Below are positions 16,359-25,398 of a DNA stretch of 43,665 nt, piece by piece; the first letter of the stretch is position 1; the number at the start of each line of letters is the position of its first letter. The notes under the pieces were generated by a model. That model saw only the letters and a list, made by a program, of their open reading frames with translations, ran no database searches and was not told the origin of the DNA. The position numbers and the translations under genes were made by a program. The stretch is taken from assembly GCA_009773565.1 (NCBI GenBank), contig WSXY01000015.1, positions 1 through 43,665 of the forward strand, written 5' to 3'. This DNA is from Actinomycetota bacterium. GTDB taxonomy: Bacteria > Actinomycetota > Coriobacteriia > Anaerosomatales > Anaerosomataceae.

Positions 16359-17407
16359 CATTCTCTCGGGCGCTCGACGAACTTCGCTCGCGCCTACCCC
16401 AGACGTGGCGCGTGGACGTCATCGATCAGCGGGCCTATCTCCCCGGGCCGGACGCGGTCGTGCGTGTCGCCGGACCGGACGGGCAAGCGTCGATCCTGTT
16501 GATAGAGGTGAAGAGTCGGCTCGATCCCAAAGACGTCGACCCGCTCGTATCTCGATTCGAGATGCGACTCTGGCAGAACAGTGAAGCGACCCCGGTCGTT
16601 GTGGCTCGCTACCTCGGCGAACGGACGCGCGAGTCTTTGCGCGCGCGGGAAGCCGGCTACATCGACCTGACTGGCAACATGTACCTGCGACTCAATGCTC
16701 CGGCCGTGGCGATCGAGCGGGCCGGCGCCGACAAGGATCCCGAGCCGACGCAGCGTCCCGCGCGCTCTCTGAAGGGGGCCAAGGCCGGTCGGCTCGTGAG
16801 GACGCTCGCGGACTTCACCCCGCCGCTCGGAACACGTGAAATCGCGAAGATCGCGCAAATCGACGCCGGCTACGTCTCGCGTCTGCTCGCGCTGCTCGAA
16901 CGAGACGACTACATAGGGCGCGAACCTCGCGGCCCGGTCACCCGCATCGACTGGCCCAACCTTCTCCGCGCGTGGACCAAGGACTACTCGCTCGATTCCT
17001 CCAACCTTGCCACGTCCTATCTGCAGCCTCGAGGCCTTCCGGCGTTGCTGGACGGCCTGCGCCGGCAGGACAGCGAGGATGGTCTGACCTACGCGATCTC
17101 CGGCTCGCTTGCCGCCGCTCGGCGGGCTCCGATCGCTCCGGCACGCCTCGGTGTCGTCTACGTCGAGCGCCTCGACGAGGCCGCGCAAGTGCTCGGTCTG
17201 CTCCCCGCCGAGACCGGGGCGAATGTGCTTCTCGTCGAGCCGTTCGACAGCGTCGTCTTCGAGCGCACGGTTCTCGACGAGGGCTTGAGGTACGTGGCCC
17301 CTTCGCAGATCGCCGCCGACCTGCTCACGTCTTCCGGCCGCGGGCCGGAAGAAGCGGAAGCGCTCATCGAGTGGATGCTCTCCGACGAGGAGGCCTGGCG
17401 TGTATAG
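16325..17407 (+). CDS. AbiEi-like antitoxin/regulator: PD-(D/E)xK-like domain plus winged helix
   Basis: A protein of about 360 residues. The N-terminal third has a nuclease-fold pattern (PDAVVRVAG, then SILLIEVKSRLDP: Asp, Glu and Lys spaced as in PD-(D/E)xK proteins). The middle (about 150-205) has winged-helix features (LGTREIAKIAQIDAGYVSRL). It overlaps by 8 bp the nucleotidyltransferase gene, the toxin-like partner, which is the arrangement of AbiE type IV toxin-antitoxin operons. Predicted role: DNA-binding antitoxin that represses the operon. The PD-(D/E)xK-like domain is not part of classical AbiEi, so a direct nuclease or RNA role is possible. ATG16325 or ATG16328 is chosen because the promoter predicts a leaderless message. 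Confidence 0.65.
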   Translation: MMRNTTTSDNSTFSRALDELRSRLPQTWRVDVIDQRAYLPGPDAVVRVAGPDGQASILLIEVKSRLDPKDVDPLVSRFEMRLWQNSEATPVVVARYLGERTRESLRAREAGYIDLTGNMYLRLNAPAVAIERAGADKDPEPTQRPARSLKGAKAGRLVRTLADFTPPLGTREIAKIAQIDAGYVSRLLALLERDDYIGREPRGPVTRIDWPNLLRAWTKDYSLDSSNLATSYLQPRGLPALLDGLRRQDSEDGLTYAISGSLAAARRAPIAPARLGVVYVERLDEAAQVLGLLPAETGANVLLVEPFDSVVFERTVLDEGLRYVAPSQIAADLLTSSGRGPEEAEALIEWMLSDEEAWRV

Positions 17408-18269
17408 CGAGGAGTACGTCGTCGCCCGCAGGACTCTTCTCGACGCGCTCGATGCACTCGAGGGCCACCGCGACGCACTCGTGCTCGTCGGCGCGCAGGC
17501 GATCTACCTCCACACCGGCGCCGCCCAGTTCGCCGTCGCCGAGTTCACGACTGATGGCGACGTCGCCATCGACCCGCGCCTTCTGTCGGGTGATCCCGAG
17601 ATCGCTTCGGCGATGCGCAAGGCCAAGTTCTTTCTCGATGAGCGCGACGGCAGGGAACTGGTGGGCGTGTGGGCCTCGATGCGAGAGATTGCCGGCGTGC
17701 CTGCGAAGGTGACCGTCGATCTTCTCGTGCCCGACGCCCTCGGGGGCGCAGGGCGGCGAGCCGCCCGGGTGCCACAGCACGAGAAGGGCTCGATGCTCAA
17801 GGTCCACGGGTTAGAGGCGGCGCTGGTGGACAATATCGTGATGGGCATCGGTGCGCTCGAAGTGACGGATACACGCAGCTTCTCCATGAAGGTGGCCGGT
17901 CCCACGGCACTGCTGATCTCCAAGACGATCAAGCTGTCCGAGCGGGTGACGGCCGGTGCGCTCGAACGAGGACGACCCGACAGAGTGAAGCCCAAGGATG
18001 CACTTGACGTGCTTCGACTGTTGCAGGCGATCCCGAGCGTTCGGCTGGCTGAGGGCATTGCGGGTCTGTTGGAAGATGAGACTGCCGGGCCCGTCACCTC
18101 AGAGGCGCTCAGCAAACTGCCGGATCTCTTCGGCAACCCCGACTCTCCAGGCAGTCAGCTCGCGGCCGAGGCAGCAGCGCCAGAGCCGCCCGACGTGATC
18201 GCAGCATCGTGCGCCGCGCTGTGTCGAGAGCTGCTTGACGCACTCCGCGCGCAGGGAATTGACGGCTGA
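17400..18269 (+). CDS. nucleotidyltransferase, AbiEii/MNT-like (probable toxin)
   Basis: A 289-residue protein. An N-terminal nucleotidyltransferase motif LVGAQAIYLHTG (about residues 27-38) is followed by TTDGDVAID (about 50-58), giving the hG..(x)n..DxD pattern of the pol-beta-like superfamily used by AbiEii toxins. The C-terminal half is helical (KTIKLSERV, KDALDVLRLLQAI), as expected. AbiEii-type enzymes transfer nucleotides to tRNA or another target and stop growth. GTG17400 overlaps the antitoxin gene end (8 bp), ensuring co-translation. The pair is the only cargo of this block, and repeat copy 5 begins 68 bp later. Confidence 0.7.
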   Translation: MYSEEYVVARRTLLDALDALEGHRDALVLVGAQAIYLHTGAAQFAVAEFTTDGDVAIDPRLLSGDPEIASAMRKAKFFLDERDGRELVGVWASMREIAGVPAKVTVDLLVPDALGGAGRRAARVPQHEKGSMLKVHGLEAALVDNIVMGIGALEVTDTRSFSMKVAGPTALLISKTIKLSERVTAGALERGRPDRVKPKDALDVLRLLQAIPSVRLAEGIAGLLEDETAGPVTSEALSKLPDLFGNPDSPGSQLAAEAAAPEPPDVIAASCAALCRELLDALRAQGIDG

Positions 18270-18337
18270 TCCACGATGCCCACGTTCGCTCCGGGGGGCC
18301 TTGGTTGCTGGGTGAGATGATCATTCAGCACGCCCCA

Positions 18338-18462
18338 GATTTGTCGCCCGATTTGTCGCCCAAATACATGGTGACTGTTGGTACTCGTTGGTACCTATTG
18401 GGACTCACCGCAGCTTCGCTGTATCAACGAGTCCCAACGAGTCCCAATAGTCACAAGCACAA
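18338..18462 (+). repeat. array repeat, copy 5 (core missing, fused to a truncated gene)
   Basis: Paired GATTTGTCGCCC 12-mers (18338-18361) and hairpin (18371-18454) match copy 3 closely. After AAGCACAA similarity stops: the GGATTCGAATTC core and tRNA end are absent. The next base pairs belong to a minus-strand CPBP gene that is cut at this point. Confidence 0.88.
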
Positions 18463-18559
18463 TTCCTGCCCCCGCGAGGACCAGCGGCAGCCAGATGAGC
18501 CACGACCACGCGAACGTGACCACGAAGAACCGGTAGGGGAACCGCTTGTCCTCTGCCAT
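18463..18559 (-). pseudogene. 5' fragment of a CPBP intramembrane protease gene, cut by repeat copy 5
   Basis: The ATG at 18559 overlaps the hydrolase stop as ATGA, so this was the next gene of the operon. Only about 32 residues remain (MAEDKRFPYRFFVVTFAWSW, then LIWLPLVL), typical of the first helix of a CPBP/CAAX protease. At about 18462 the sequence becomes repeat copy 5, and the frame runs on into it to a stop at 18395. The catalytic EExxxR and HxxxN motifs are lost. The break gives the exact boundary between foreign block and repeat. Confidence 0.7.
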
Positions 18560-19713
18560 CAGTCCTCCTCGCTGGGGTCCGCGAGCCCGTTTGCGCCTGC
18601 CAGTACATCCGCCCGCATTATCTCGCACGTCTTCGCAGGCTCCTCGAACAGCGGGCTGTGCGCCGAGTGCTCGAACGTGTAGAAGCCCTTCAGCGGCGCG
18701 TCCAACTGCTCGTAGTAGGCCCTCGCCAGCGGATACGAGACGGTGTAGTCGTACGTGCCGTGCAGGAAGTAGATGGGGATCTCCAGCCGCGTGACCCTCT
18801 TGGTCAGGTCCGTCGCGAGCTCGACGCTCCACAGCTGTCTGCCGGAGACGATCTTGCCGCGCCACACGCTAATCTTCTCGCCCAGCGTATACTCCGGGCT
18901 TCGGAAGGACTCCAGGAGCAGACCGGTGACGATTGAGCGCATGTCGTGGGTCGTGCCGACGCCGAGGTCGTGCATCGCGACGTCACGGATCGAGTTGTAC
19001 GTGTCCGGCAGGGGGACCGAGTCACCGACCGCCGCTGCCTCCAGCTTCCGCGCCATGCCGGCGTTCCCGTTCGCTTCGAAGCGCTCGAGCATGTAGTCGT
19101 GCGCCAACTGCTCAGAGCGGAGCTGGTAGGACATCTGGGCAACGCCGATGTAGGCGTGGTACTTCTCCGGCGCCCGCGCGGCCGCCTGGATGCCGATGAA
19201 GGTGCCGCCCGAGTGCCCCATGAGGTAGATCTTGTCCTGGTCGAAGCGTTTGCGGAGGTAATCGGTCAGCGCCAGCGTGTCGGCCACGACCTGCTCCGCT
19301 GTCAGGGACTCCGGTGCCATGCCTGGGTTGAAAGACAGGCCCGAGCCGCGCTGCTCCCACCAGACCACGACGAAGTCCTCGTCGAGACCTGTGGGGTAAC
19401 GCTCGGTCAGGAAGTAGTCAGGCATGCCGCCATGGAGGTAGAGCAGCACCGGCTTACTCGCGCCCTTGCCCTTAATGAACATGCCCTGCTCGACACCGTT
19501 GATGGTGACGCGGGTCTTCTCCGAGATGCTGTCCGGCAACGGGCTCCCGTTGTCATCCACGAATGGCGTCGGCCGTCCTGGACTCAGGAGGAGCAGCACG
19601 CCCACAAGAACGAGTGCCGAAACCAGCAAGACGGAAGCGGCGATCAACATTACACACCCGACCTTTCGTGCGAACGTTTGGGCAGACGGCCCACGGCCTT
19701 CGCCACTAACCAT
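18559..19713 (-). CDS. membrane-anchored alpha/beta hydrolase (proline-iminopeptidase-like)
   Basis: A 384-residue protein with an N-terminal membrane anchor (about residues 15-45, VLLVSALVLVGVLLLL) and an exported alpha/beta hydrolase domain. LYLHGGMPDYF is the oxyanion-hole HGG motif, VVWWEQRGSGLS the following strand, LMGHSGGTFIG the nucleophile elbow (GHSGG), IYFLHGTYDYTV carries the acid and FEHSAHSPLFEEP the His. HGG plus WWEQRGSG resembles prolyl-aminopeptidase-like hydrolases. ATG19713 overlaps the upstream DUF4386 stop (ATGA), and the 3' end overlaps the truncated CPBP start in the same way. A longer start at 19776 is unlikely. Confidence 0.82.
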   Translation of the reverse strand: MVSGEGRGPSAQTFARKVGCVMLIAASVLLVSALVLVGVLLLLSPGRPTPFVDDNGSPLPDSISEKTRVTINGVEQGMFIKGKGASKPVLLYLHGGMPDYFLTERYPTGLDEDFVVVWWEQRGSGLSFNPGMAPESLTAEQVVADTLALTDYLRKRFDQDKIYLMGHSGGTFIGIQAAARAPEKYHAYIGVAQMSYQLRSEQLAHDYMLERFEANGNAGMARKLEAAAVGDSVPLPDTYNSIRDVAMHDLGVGTTHDMRSIVTGLLLESFRSPEYTLGEKISVWRGKIVSGRQLWSVELATDLTKRVTRLEIPIYFLHGTYDYTVSYPLARAYYEQLDAPLKGFYTFEHSAHSPLFEEPAKTCEIMRADVLAGANGLADPSEED

Positions 19714-20399
19714 CACTCGGTCTCCGGTCGTCTGTCGAGGGCTCGCACCATGACGATCCCGAGCCACAAGAACCACACGATCTGCAGCAGTCCGAACGCG
19801 GCTTCCAGTCCGCTCAACGCAGGCACCACTGAGAGGATCCCGGCTGCGCCGATTACCACACCCAGCCAGTTCAGGGCGCGTGGGAACACCTTCGCGCTAA
19901 GTGCGGTTGCGTTCAAGAGCAGAAACCAAACTCCGCCGAGGACTTCGCCACCGGATCCGCCCAGGGCCGAAGCTACGGGCTCGATCACCTGCCACGCCGC
20001 CACAGCCTGATCGGGGGCGGTGGCGTAGAGCCGGACCACCACTCCCATGCCGTAGTTGAACACCATGACGCTTGCCAGCAGAAGGCCGGCCCGAATGAGT
20101 CCCACGACCGTTGCGAACTGCGCTGTCGACGGCGCGTACTCCTTCAGGCGCTGGTGGATCGCCAGCGTCACAACGATCAGCGCGAGTGCGACGAACTCGA
20201 ACGAGACGACGTGCATCCAGTACATGCTGGCGTAGTTGTCCCTGAGCGAGATGACCTTCTGGATCGGGTCGACCACGCCGGGGTAGTTCACCAGGAAGAC
20301 GAAGTAGGGGATCGCCGCGAGGTACGCCACCGCGATGTAGAGTGCCGCGATACCGCCTGCCCTCTGCATCGCCGCACGGGCTCGAGCGTGTGCATCCAT
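19713..20399 (-). CDS. DUF4386-like six-helix membrane protein
   Basis: A 228-residue polytopic membrane protein. Helices are seen around AALYIAVAYLAAIPYFVFLV, FEFVALALIVVTLAI, VVGLIRAGLLLASVMVF, GGVWFLLLNATAL, WLGVVIGAAGILSVV and FGLLQIVWFLWLGIVM, with the conserved final W-G region of DUF4386 proteins. Function unknown. ATG20399 is four bases after the previous gene's stop, so the genes are coupled. It is the third gene of the operon downstream of the MalT-like regulator. Confidence 0.65.
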   Translation of the reverse strand: MDAHARARAAMQRAGGIAALYIAVAYLAAIPYFVFLVNYPGVVDPIQKVISLRDNYASMYWMHVVSFEFVALALIVVTLAIHQRLKEYAPSTAQFATVVGLIRAGLLLASVMVFNYGMGVVVRLYATAPDQAVAAWQVIEPVASALGGSGGEVLGGVWFLLLNATALSAKVFPRALNWLGVVIGAAGILSVVPALSGLEAAFGLLQIVWFLWLGIVMVRALDRRPETE

Positions 20400-20403
20400 G
20401 TGA

Positions 20404-21108
20404 CTACGCCTGGCTCTCGGCAACGGAGGCCAGTGCCCGCTGATCGAACCCCTTGGCGATCAACCAGATGGCCAGCGCCATCTCCTGGAGACCGATCGGG
20501 ATGTTGAGCACTGTGTTCACCGTCGTGAAGCCGAACTCCTGCGTGAAGCCCGCGATTACGGTCGAAACCATGAACAACATGATCGCGACGAGTCCCCAAC
20601 CCGACAGCCAGCGGGGAACGAGCCGCGACCTGTAGAGCACGACGTAGTACATGAATGCTCCAACGCCGAACGGGAGCAGCGCGAAGAACCCATGCACCCA
20701 CTCGCGCGCCGCGAGCACCAGATTCGAGGTCGTCATCGCCGAGGACAAGCCGGCGGAGCCTGCTGCTACAGCACCCTGACCCACAGTCAGCAGCGCAAGC
20801 AGCCCGAGGGCCCCGACCACGACGAACACGGCTTCGACCAACCTGCCGGCGACCGATCCAAGGGCCAGAGCCGGGTTGAGCTTCTTTAGGATCGGATACA
20901 GTCCGACGGCGATGCCCGCACCGGTCAGTGCCCACACGAACTCGATGAGCGCGGTCATCACCACGCGGTCTTCGTTCGCCACCAACTTGGCGATATCGAC
21001 GGGGGTGACCAGCGCACCGCCCAGTGGGACGATGCTCAGGATCGACGTTGCCGAGCACAGGATGAACAGGACCCCTACCGCGATCGCGCTTCCTCTGTAC
21101 GTTCGCAT
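20404..21108 (-). CDS. DUF4386-family membrane protein
   Basis: A 234-residue integral membrane protein with the DUF4386 layout: first helix with GVLFILCSATSILSIVPLGG, LIEFVWALTGAGIAVGLYPI, FVVVGALGLLALLTVGQG, FFALLPFGVGAFMYYVVLYR followed by SRLVPRWLSGWGL (the most typical family block), and two more helices. Function unknown. A textbook Shine-Dalgarno (AGAAGGAG) precedes ATG21108, one base after the end of the small gene at 21110. Frames extending to 21189 add an uninformative basic leader and were rejected. Confidence 0.78.
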   Translation of the reverse strand: MRTYRGSAIAVGVLFILCSATSILSIVPLGGALVTPVDIAKLVANEDRVVMTALIEFVWALTGAGIAVGLYPILKKLNPALALGSVAGRLVEAVFVVVGALGLLALLTVGQGAVAAGSAGLSSAMTTSNLVLAAREWVHGFFALLPFGVGAFMYYVVLYRSRLVPRWLSGWGLVAIMLFMVSTVIAGFTQEFGFTTVNTVLNIPIGLQEMALAIWLIAKGFDQRALASVAESQA

Positions 21109-21109
21109 C

Positions 21110-21394
21110 TCAATCTCCTTCTTCTGTTGGTTGTGGCGCCGGGTCGGCTTCAAGGCGATTGACCGAGACGAGCGGTATACCCAGGTCACGCACCTTCGTG
21201 AGGAGTCCGTGCAGCGCGGCCTGGTCGACTACGGCGCCCGTTAGGAGCGTGTCGCCGTTGTCTTCCAGTGCGATCGACAGGCCCGAGAACCAGCTTGTCC
21301 ACGCGTGTCCGAGATGGCCTTCGATCCTGATCTGGTAGACCGCGGGCCAAACCGGGTCTGTTCTCTCGCCTCGCCGCTCTGCCACTGTCCTCAT
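21110..21394 (-). CDS. small soluble protein, unknown role, regulator-linked
   Basis: A 94-residue protein with a conserved-looking core: YQIRIEGHLGHAWTSWFSGL, SIALEDNGDTLLTGAVVDQA and ALHGLLTKVRDLGIPLVSVN. I recall similar small proteins (EGHL...W..WF.GL...G.VVDQAALHGLL) beside LuxR-type or other regulator genes; their function is unknown to me. It is the first gene after the LuxR-type regulator, separated by 103 bp that should hold the operon promoter, and is followed immediately by the DUF4386 genes. ATG21394 is chosen; a longer frame reaches 21562 but overlaps the regulator gene. Confidence 0.65.
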   Translation of the reverse strand: MRTVAERRGERTDPVWPAVYQIRIEGHLGHAWTSWFSGLSIALEDNGDTLLTGAVVDQAALHGLLTKVRDLGIPLVSVNRLEADPAPQPTEEGD

Positions 21395-21497
21395 CGCCCT
21401 TGCCACCGGTTGAGGCGTCCAGGTGCGCCGCCTGGAAGAGCATGGGCGCGCGCCAGTACACTGACATCGGTCGAAGGGACTACTCAGGGGACTAATC

Positions 21498-24221
21498 TCA
21501 GAGGAGGGGCAGGATGCCCAGTTCCCGTGCCCTGGCGACGGCCTGCGTGCGGCTGTGGGCATCCAGCTTGTCGTAGATGCTGCGCGCGTGGGCCTTGACC
21601 GTGAAGAGCGAGAGATACAACCGGGCGGCGATTTCTCGGTTCATGAGTCCGGCGGCGATAAGCTGGAGCACTTCGATCTCTCGCTCGCTCAGAAGTTCCT
21701 TGTCTTTGGTTCGCGCTCCGGACGAGTCGGTGCCATCGGACTCAGCTGACGGGAAGGCCGCCAGCAACCGCCTCGCGCGTTCTGGCTCCACCCCTCGGTC
21801 AGCGGTCTCCTTGAGCAGCCGGGCCATCTGCGCGCCCTCGTTCACGAAAACCAGGACGTAGCCTTCCGGCTCAGCCAGGGAAAGGGCGCGCTCCAACTGC
21901 GCCAGGGCCGAGGAAGTATCGCCGAGCGCCTGGTGGGCGAGCGCCTGCAACGCCAGGATCTCGATCGCGCTCCCGATCCTGCCGCCCGCTTCCGCCGCAT
22001 CCAGGAGGCGTTCCAGTAGTCCTGCGGCGTCGCGGATCGCGCCCGTCGCGCCCTCACTCTCGCCCCGGTCGATGAGCGCTCTCGCCAGCGTCACGTGCTC
22101 GAACTCGCGCAGGTAGCTGAGATCGTCGTCGACGGACAGGTCCCGTTCACGCGCCCACTCCAGCGCTTCGGTCACCCTGCCCTGCGCAGTCCAGATCCGG
22201 GCCTTCTGAGCCGAGATGGGGCGCGCGTCCGGCGTGGGGCTCCTGATGAACAGGCGCTGAGCCTCGTCCAGCAGGCCGAGAGCGCCCTCCAAGTCGCCTT
22301 GCGCCTCGCGGAGCCGAGCCTGGGCGATACACCAGCGGTACCGCCAGAACGGTAACTCGCCTTGCTCGCCGAGCTCCTTGCTTCTCAGCAGGTGTGCCGA
22401 GGCGGCAGCCAGGTCGCCCCGTTCGATGGCCAACTCAGCCAGTCCCCGATACAGTTCGGCCGCGTCCAGAGGCAGAGGCTCGCCCTGGTCCATCGCGACC
22501 CGCAACAATCGTTCGAGTGCGTCCGCGGCCTCGCGCAGACGACCCAGCGCCGGCCTGACGTCGGCCGGGACGGACAGGGCGCTGATCGCGGTAGGGAGGT
22601 TGCCGGCTGCAAGCAGTCTCGAGCTGAAGTCGACGAAGACCCGGTCGGCGGCGTCCAGGTCGCCGCTGGCCCAGTACGTCATCCCCATGAGTCCGATTGC
22701 CTGTTCGCGCCTGAGATGATCGCCTTCGGGCAGGAGTTCAAGTACCCGTTGAGTGTGCTCGAGGGTGCCGGGCACGTCACCAACAGCCATGGCGTTGTAG
22801 GCGCGTACCACAGCTACTGTCGCCAGCAGTGACCGAAGCGGTTCTTCGTCCACGACAACTGTTCGTCCGCTTCGCCCGGGCTTCAGCCCCCGCTCTGCGT
22901 CCTTCAGCCGCGCCTCGGCGGCCTCCAGTTCACCGCCGCCCAACAGCGCGCAGGCATACCAGGCGCTGAGCATGGGCCGGGCGCGGACCATCTCGTCCGG
23001 CAGTGCCCTCGTCCACCTGAGCCACGTGGGGGTCTGGGAGCTGTCCTCCGTCATCAGGCCCGCTTGCTCGATCAGATCAGCCGCCCACCCGAGGTCCTCG
23101 GCGCACAGGGCATGCCGGATCGCTTCGGATCGCGAGCCGTTCGCCTCGTACCACTCGCTCGCCCTGCGGTGCAGAAGCGGCAGCTGATCGGGCAGTTCCT
23201 CGAGCAAGTGCGCTTGCAGGACGTCGGCGAAGAGGTGGTGATAGCGGTACCACTGACGCTCTTCATCGAGTGGGACGACGAACAGGTTGTCGCGCTCCAG
23301 GCGTTCGAGCATCTCCTTGCCATGCTTCTGCCCGGTGACGGCATCGCACAGGGACCCGCACATCGTGTCGAGGATGGCGGTCTGCAGCAGGAAGTCGCGT
23401 GTGCGTTGTGGCTGGCGCTGGAGGACCTCCTCGACCAGGTAGTCCAGCACGAAACGGTTGCTGCCGGTGAACGCCTGGATGAAGCCAGTGGCGTCCGGCC
23501 GCCCCTGAATGGAGAGCGCCGCCAATTGCAGGCCGGCGATCCAGCCCTCGGTGCGGGTCCCAAGGGCAGAGATGTCCTCTGCCGAAAGGTCGAGGCCCAT
23601 CACCCGGTTGAGGAACTCGGCGGCTTCGGAAGGCGCGAAACGCAGGTCGGCCGCGCGCAACTCGGTCAGTTGGTCCCGAGCCCGCCACCGGGCCAGGGGA
23701 AGACGCGGATCCTCCCGGGTGGCGATGACAACGTGCAACTGTGGCGGCAGATGCTCCAGCAGGAACGCGAGCGCTTCGTCCACCGGTTCGGAGTCGACGA
23801 GATGGTAGTCGTCGAGAACGAGGACGACACCGTGCGGGAGGGCCGCAACTTCGTTGAGTAGGGTAGACAGCATCGATTCGGTGGGCGGCGGCTGGGGGGA
23901 CTGCAGCGTGTCCAGCACCCCTTGCCCTACATCCGCCGCGACCGTCCGCAGGGTAGCGACGAGGTAGGCGAGGAAGCGCGCGGGGTCGCCGTCCCCTTCG
24001 TCCAGGGAGAGCCAGGCCGGACGAACATCCAGATCGAGGCGTTCGAGGCCGGCCATCCACTCGCAGACCAGCGTGGTCTTGCCGAAGCCAGCCGGCGCGG
24101 ACACCAAGATCAGCCGGCTACGCAGACCCTCGTCCAGCCGCTCGATCAGGCAGGGGCGAAGAACCGCGTTGGGTCGAGGCGGCGGCAGATAGAGCTTGGT
24201 GTCGAGAATCGGCGTCGACAT
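21498..24221 (-). CDS. MalT-like LuxR-family ATP-dependent regulator (LAL type)
   Basis: A 907-residue signal-transduction ATPase. Residues 41-50 are the Walker A loop SAPAGFGKTT; VLVLDDYHLVDSEPVDEAL is Walker B; a STAND-type NTPase and winged-helix region follow. The middle (about 400-800) is a TPR-like superhelix that senses a ligand in MalT. The C-terminal 65 residues are a LuxR HTH (LLSEREIEVLQLIAAGLMNR, then EIAARLYLSLFTVKAHARSI). It probably activates the operon that starts at 21394 in response to an unknown small molecule. ATG24221 aligns with family starts (MSTPILDTKLYLPPPR), though no clear Shine-Dalgarno precedes it. Confidence 0.9.
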   Translation of the reverse strand: MSTPILDTKLYLPPPRPNAVLRPCLIERLDEGLRSRLILVSAPAGFGKTTLVCEWMAGLERLDLDVRPAWLSLDEGDGDPARFLAYLVATLRTVAADVGQGVLDTLQSPQPPPTESMLSTLLNEVAALPHGVVLVLDDYHLVDSEPVDEALAFLLEHLPPQLHVVIATREDPRLPLARWRARDQLTELRAADLRFAPSEAAEFLNRVMGLDLSAEDISALGTRTEGWIAGLQLAALSIQGRPDATGFIQAFTGSNRFVLDYLVEEVLQRQPQRTRDFLLQTAILDTMCGSLCDAVTGQKHGKEMLERLERDNLFVVPLDEERQWYRYHHLFADVLQAHLLEELPDQLPLLHRRASEWYEANGSRSEAIRHALCAEDLGWAADLIEQAGLMTEDSSQTPTWLRWTRALPDEMVRARPMLSAWYACALLGGGELEAAEARLKDAERGLKPGRSGRTVVVDEEPLRSLLATVAVVRAYNAMAVGDVPGTLEHTQRVLELLPEGDHLRREQAIGLMGMTYWASGDLDAADRVFVDFSSRLLAAGNLPTAISALSVPADVRPALGRLREAADALERLLRVAMDQGEPLPLDAAELYRGLAELAIERGDLAAASAHLLRSKELGEQGELPFWRYRWCIAQARLREAQGDLEGALGLLDEAQRLFIRSPTPDARPISAQKARIWTAQGRVTEALEWARERDLSVDDDLSYLREFEHVTLARALIDRGESEGATGAIRDAAGLLERLLDAAEAGGRIGSAIEILALQALAHQALGDTSSALAQLERALSLAEPEGYVLVFVNEGAQMARLLKETADRGVEPERARRLLAAFPSAESDGTDSSGARTKDKELLSEREIEVLQLIAAGLMNREIAARLYLSLFTVKAHARSIYDKLDAHSRTQAVARARELGILPLL

Positions 24222-24398
24222 GGGGCAATCATAGGGCAAAACCCGAGAAGCCGCGTGTCCACGCTGGATAGCGTGAACGTCAGCGGGTCTGCTGGGCCGC
24301 AGCGCCTACAAGCGCGTCTACTAGGCCCGACCACTGAACGACGACACGTCGTTAGGGACGGTAATCGTCTTATGGCGGCGCACTCTGTGTCTGCTCCG

Positions 24399-24540
24399 GA
24401 TTTGGTGCCCAAATACCTGGTGACTGTTGGTACTCGTTGGTACCTATTGGGACTCGCCGCAGCTCTTGAGTACCAACGAGTACCAGCGAGTCCCAATAGT
24501 CACAAGCACAATCAGGATTCGAATTCCCTTGGGGGCACCA
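24399..24540 (+). repeat. array repeat, copy 6 (one 12-mer only, full tRNA end)
   Basis: A single GATTTGGTGCCC (24399-24410), hairpin 24419-24502, core ATCAGGATTCGAATTCC and TTGGGGGCACCA to 24540. The hairpin tip reads CAGCTCTTGAG and has lost the CAGC-TCC-GCTG mini-stem. The tRNA end is followed by AAGATT, the flank shared with the terminal copy at 28661-28677. Confidence 0.92.
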
Positions 24541-24550
24541 AAGATTAAGC

Positions 24551-24579
24551 AAACCCGCAGTTCTCTGAGCTGGGGGTTT
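24551..24579 (+). terminator. rho-independent terminator following the tRNA end of copy 6
   Basis: AAACCCGCAG and CTGGGGGTTT pair around TTCTCTGAG and are followed by a T-rich run (GTTGTTTCT). This is what a genuine tRNA 3' flank looks like, so copy 6 may preserve a real tRNA-gene flank. The 230 bp from here to the DHFR-like gene at 24810 contains no recognisable gene. Confidence 0.7.
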
Positions 24580-24809
24580 GTTGTTTCTCTGGGCCGGTGA
24601 AGTGGATCTCACACCCGATTCAGTGCCTTCGGGCTACATGGTCGATACCGATAGAGGAGGTGGCTGGATGTTCGGCTTCTCGTCTACGGACGAGGATGAT
24701 GTGGTCATCAGCACGGGTATAAGGACATGGCGGTCCTGGAGGTCGCGAACATCTTGATCGGCGCAGTCGTTCACCGCTGCGTTCCACCCAAGTACCAAAG
24801 GAGCGCCCC

Positions 24810-25391
24810 ATGGGCAAGGTAGTCATGTACGCGTCGGTGTCGGTGGACGGCTTCATCGCGGACGAGAATGACCAGCCCGGACCGCTGTTCGACTGGTTGG
24901 TCAGCGGTGACGTCCCATTGGACGAGAGCGGCTACGTGAAGGTATCTCAGGCGTCCTACGACTATGTCCAGCCGTACTGGGACCAGATCGGGGTCACGGT
25001 CGTAGGCCGCCACGTCTTCGACATGACAGACGGCTGGGACGAGAAGCCTCCGAGCGGCATTGACCACGTGGTCGTCGTGACCCACCGGCCGCAGCCGGTG
25101 GGTTGGGACCCCGAGGTGCCGTTTCACTTCGTCGAAGGCGTCGAGGCCGCCCTGGCCAAGGCGCAGGAGCTTGCGGCTGACCGCGTTGTCGAGGTCGCCG
25201 CTGGCGACGTCGGTGGCCAGGTACTTGCCGCGGGTCTGATCGATGAGGTGCGGATGGACGTCGTACCCGTGGTGTTCGGGTCGGGCAAGCGTTACTTCGG
25301 GTCGGTCGAAGCGCAGCACCTTTTGGAGGATCCTGACGCGTTGGTTCAAGGCAACCGGGTGCTTCACGTGCGCTATCGGGTGCGCCGTTGA
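24810..25391 (+). CDS. RibD C-terminal / dihydrofolate reductase-family protein
   Basis: A 193-residue reductase-fold protein beginning MYASVSVDGFIADENDQPGP, the usual opening of stand-alone RibD_C proteins. VVGRHVFDMTDGW and the glycine-rich GDVGGQVLAAGLIDEVRMDV cofactor loop follow, then PVVFGSGKRYF. Such proteins bind NADPH; most have unknown substrates and are accessory genes in actinobacteria. AAAGGAG sits 7 nt before ATG24810. It is the first gene of the sixth block. Confidence 0.85.
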   Translation: MGKVVMYASVSVDGFIADENDQPGPLFDWLVSGDVPLDESGYVKVSQASYDYVQPYWDQIGVTVVGRHVFDMTDGWDEKPPSGIDHVVVVTHRPQPVGWDPEVPFHFVEGVEAALAKAQELAADRVVEVAAGDVGGQVLAAGLIDEVRMDVVPVVFGSGKRYFGSVEAQHLLEDPDALVQGNRVLHVRYRVRR

Positions 25392-25398
25392 ACCGATC

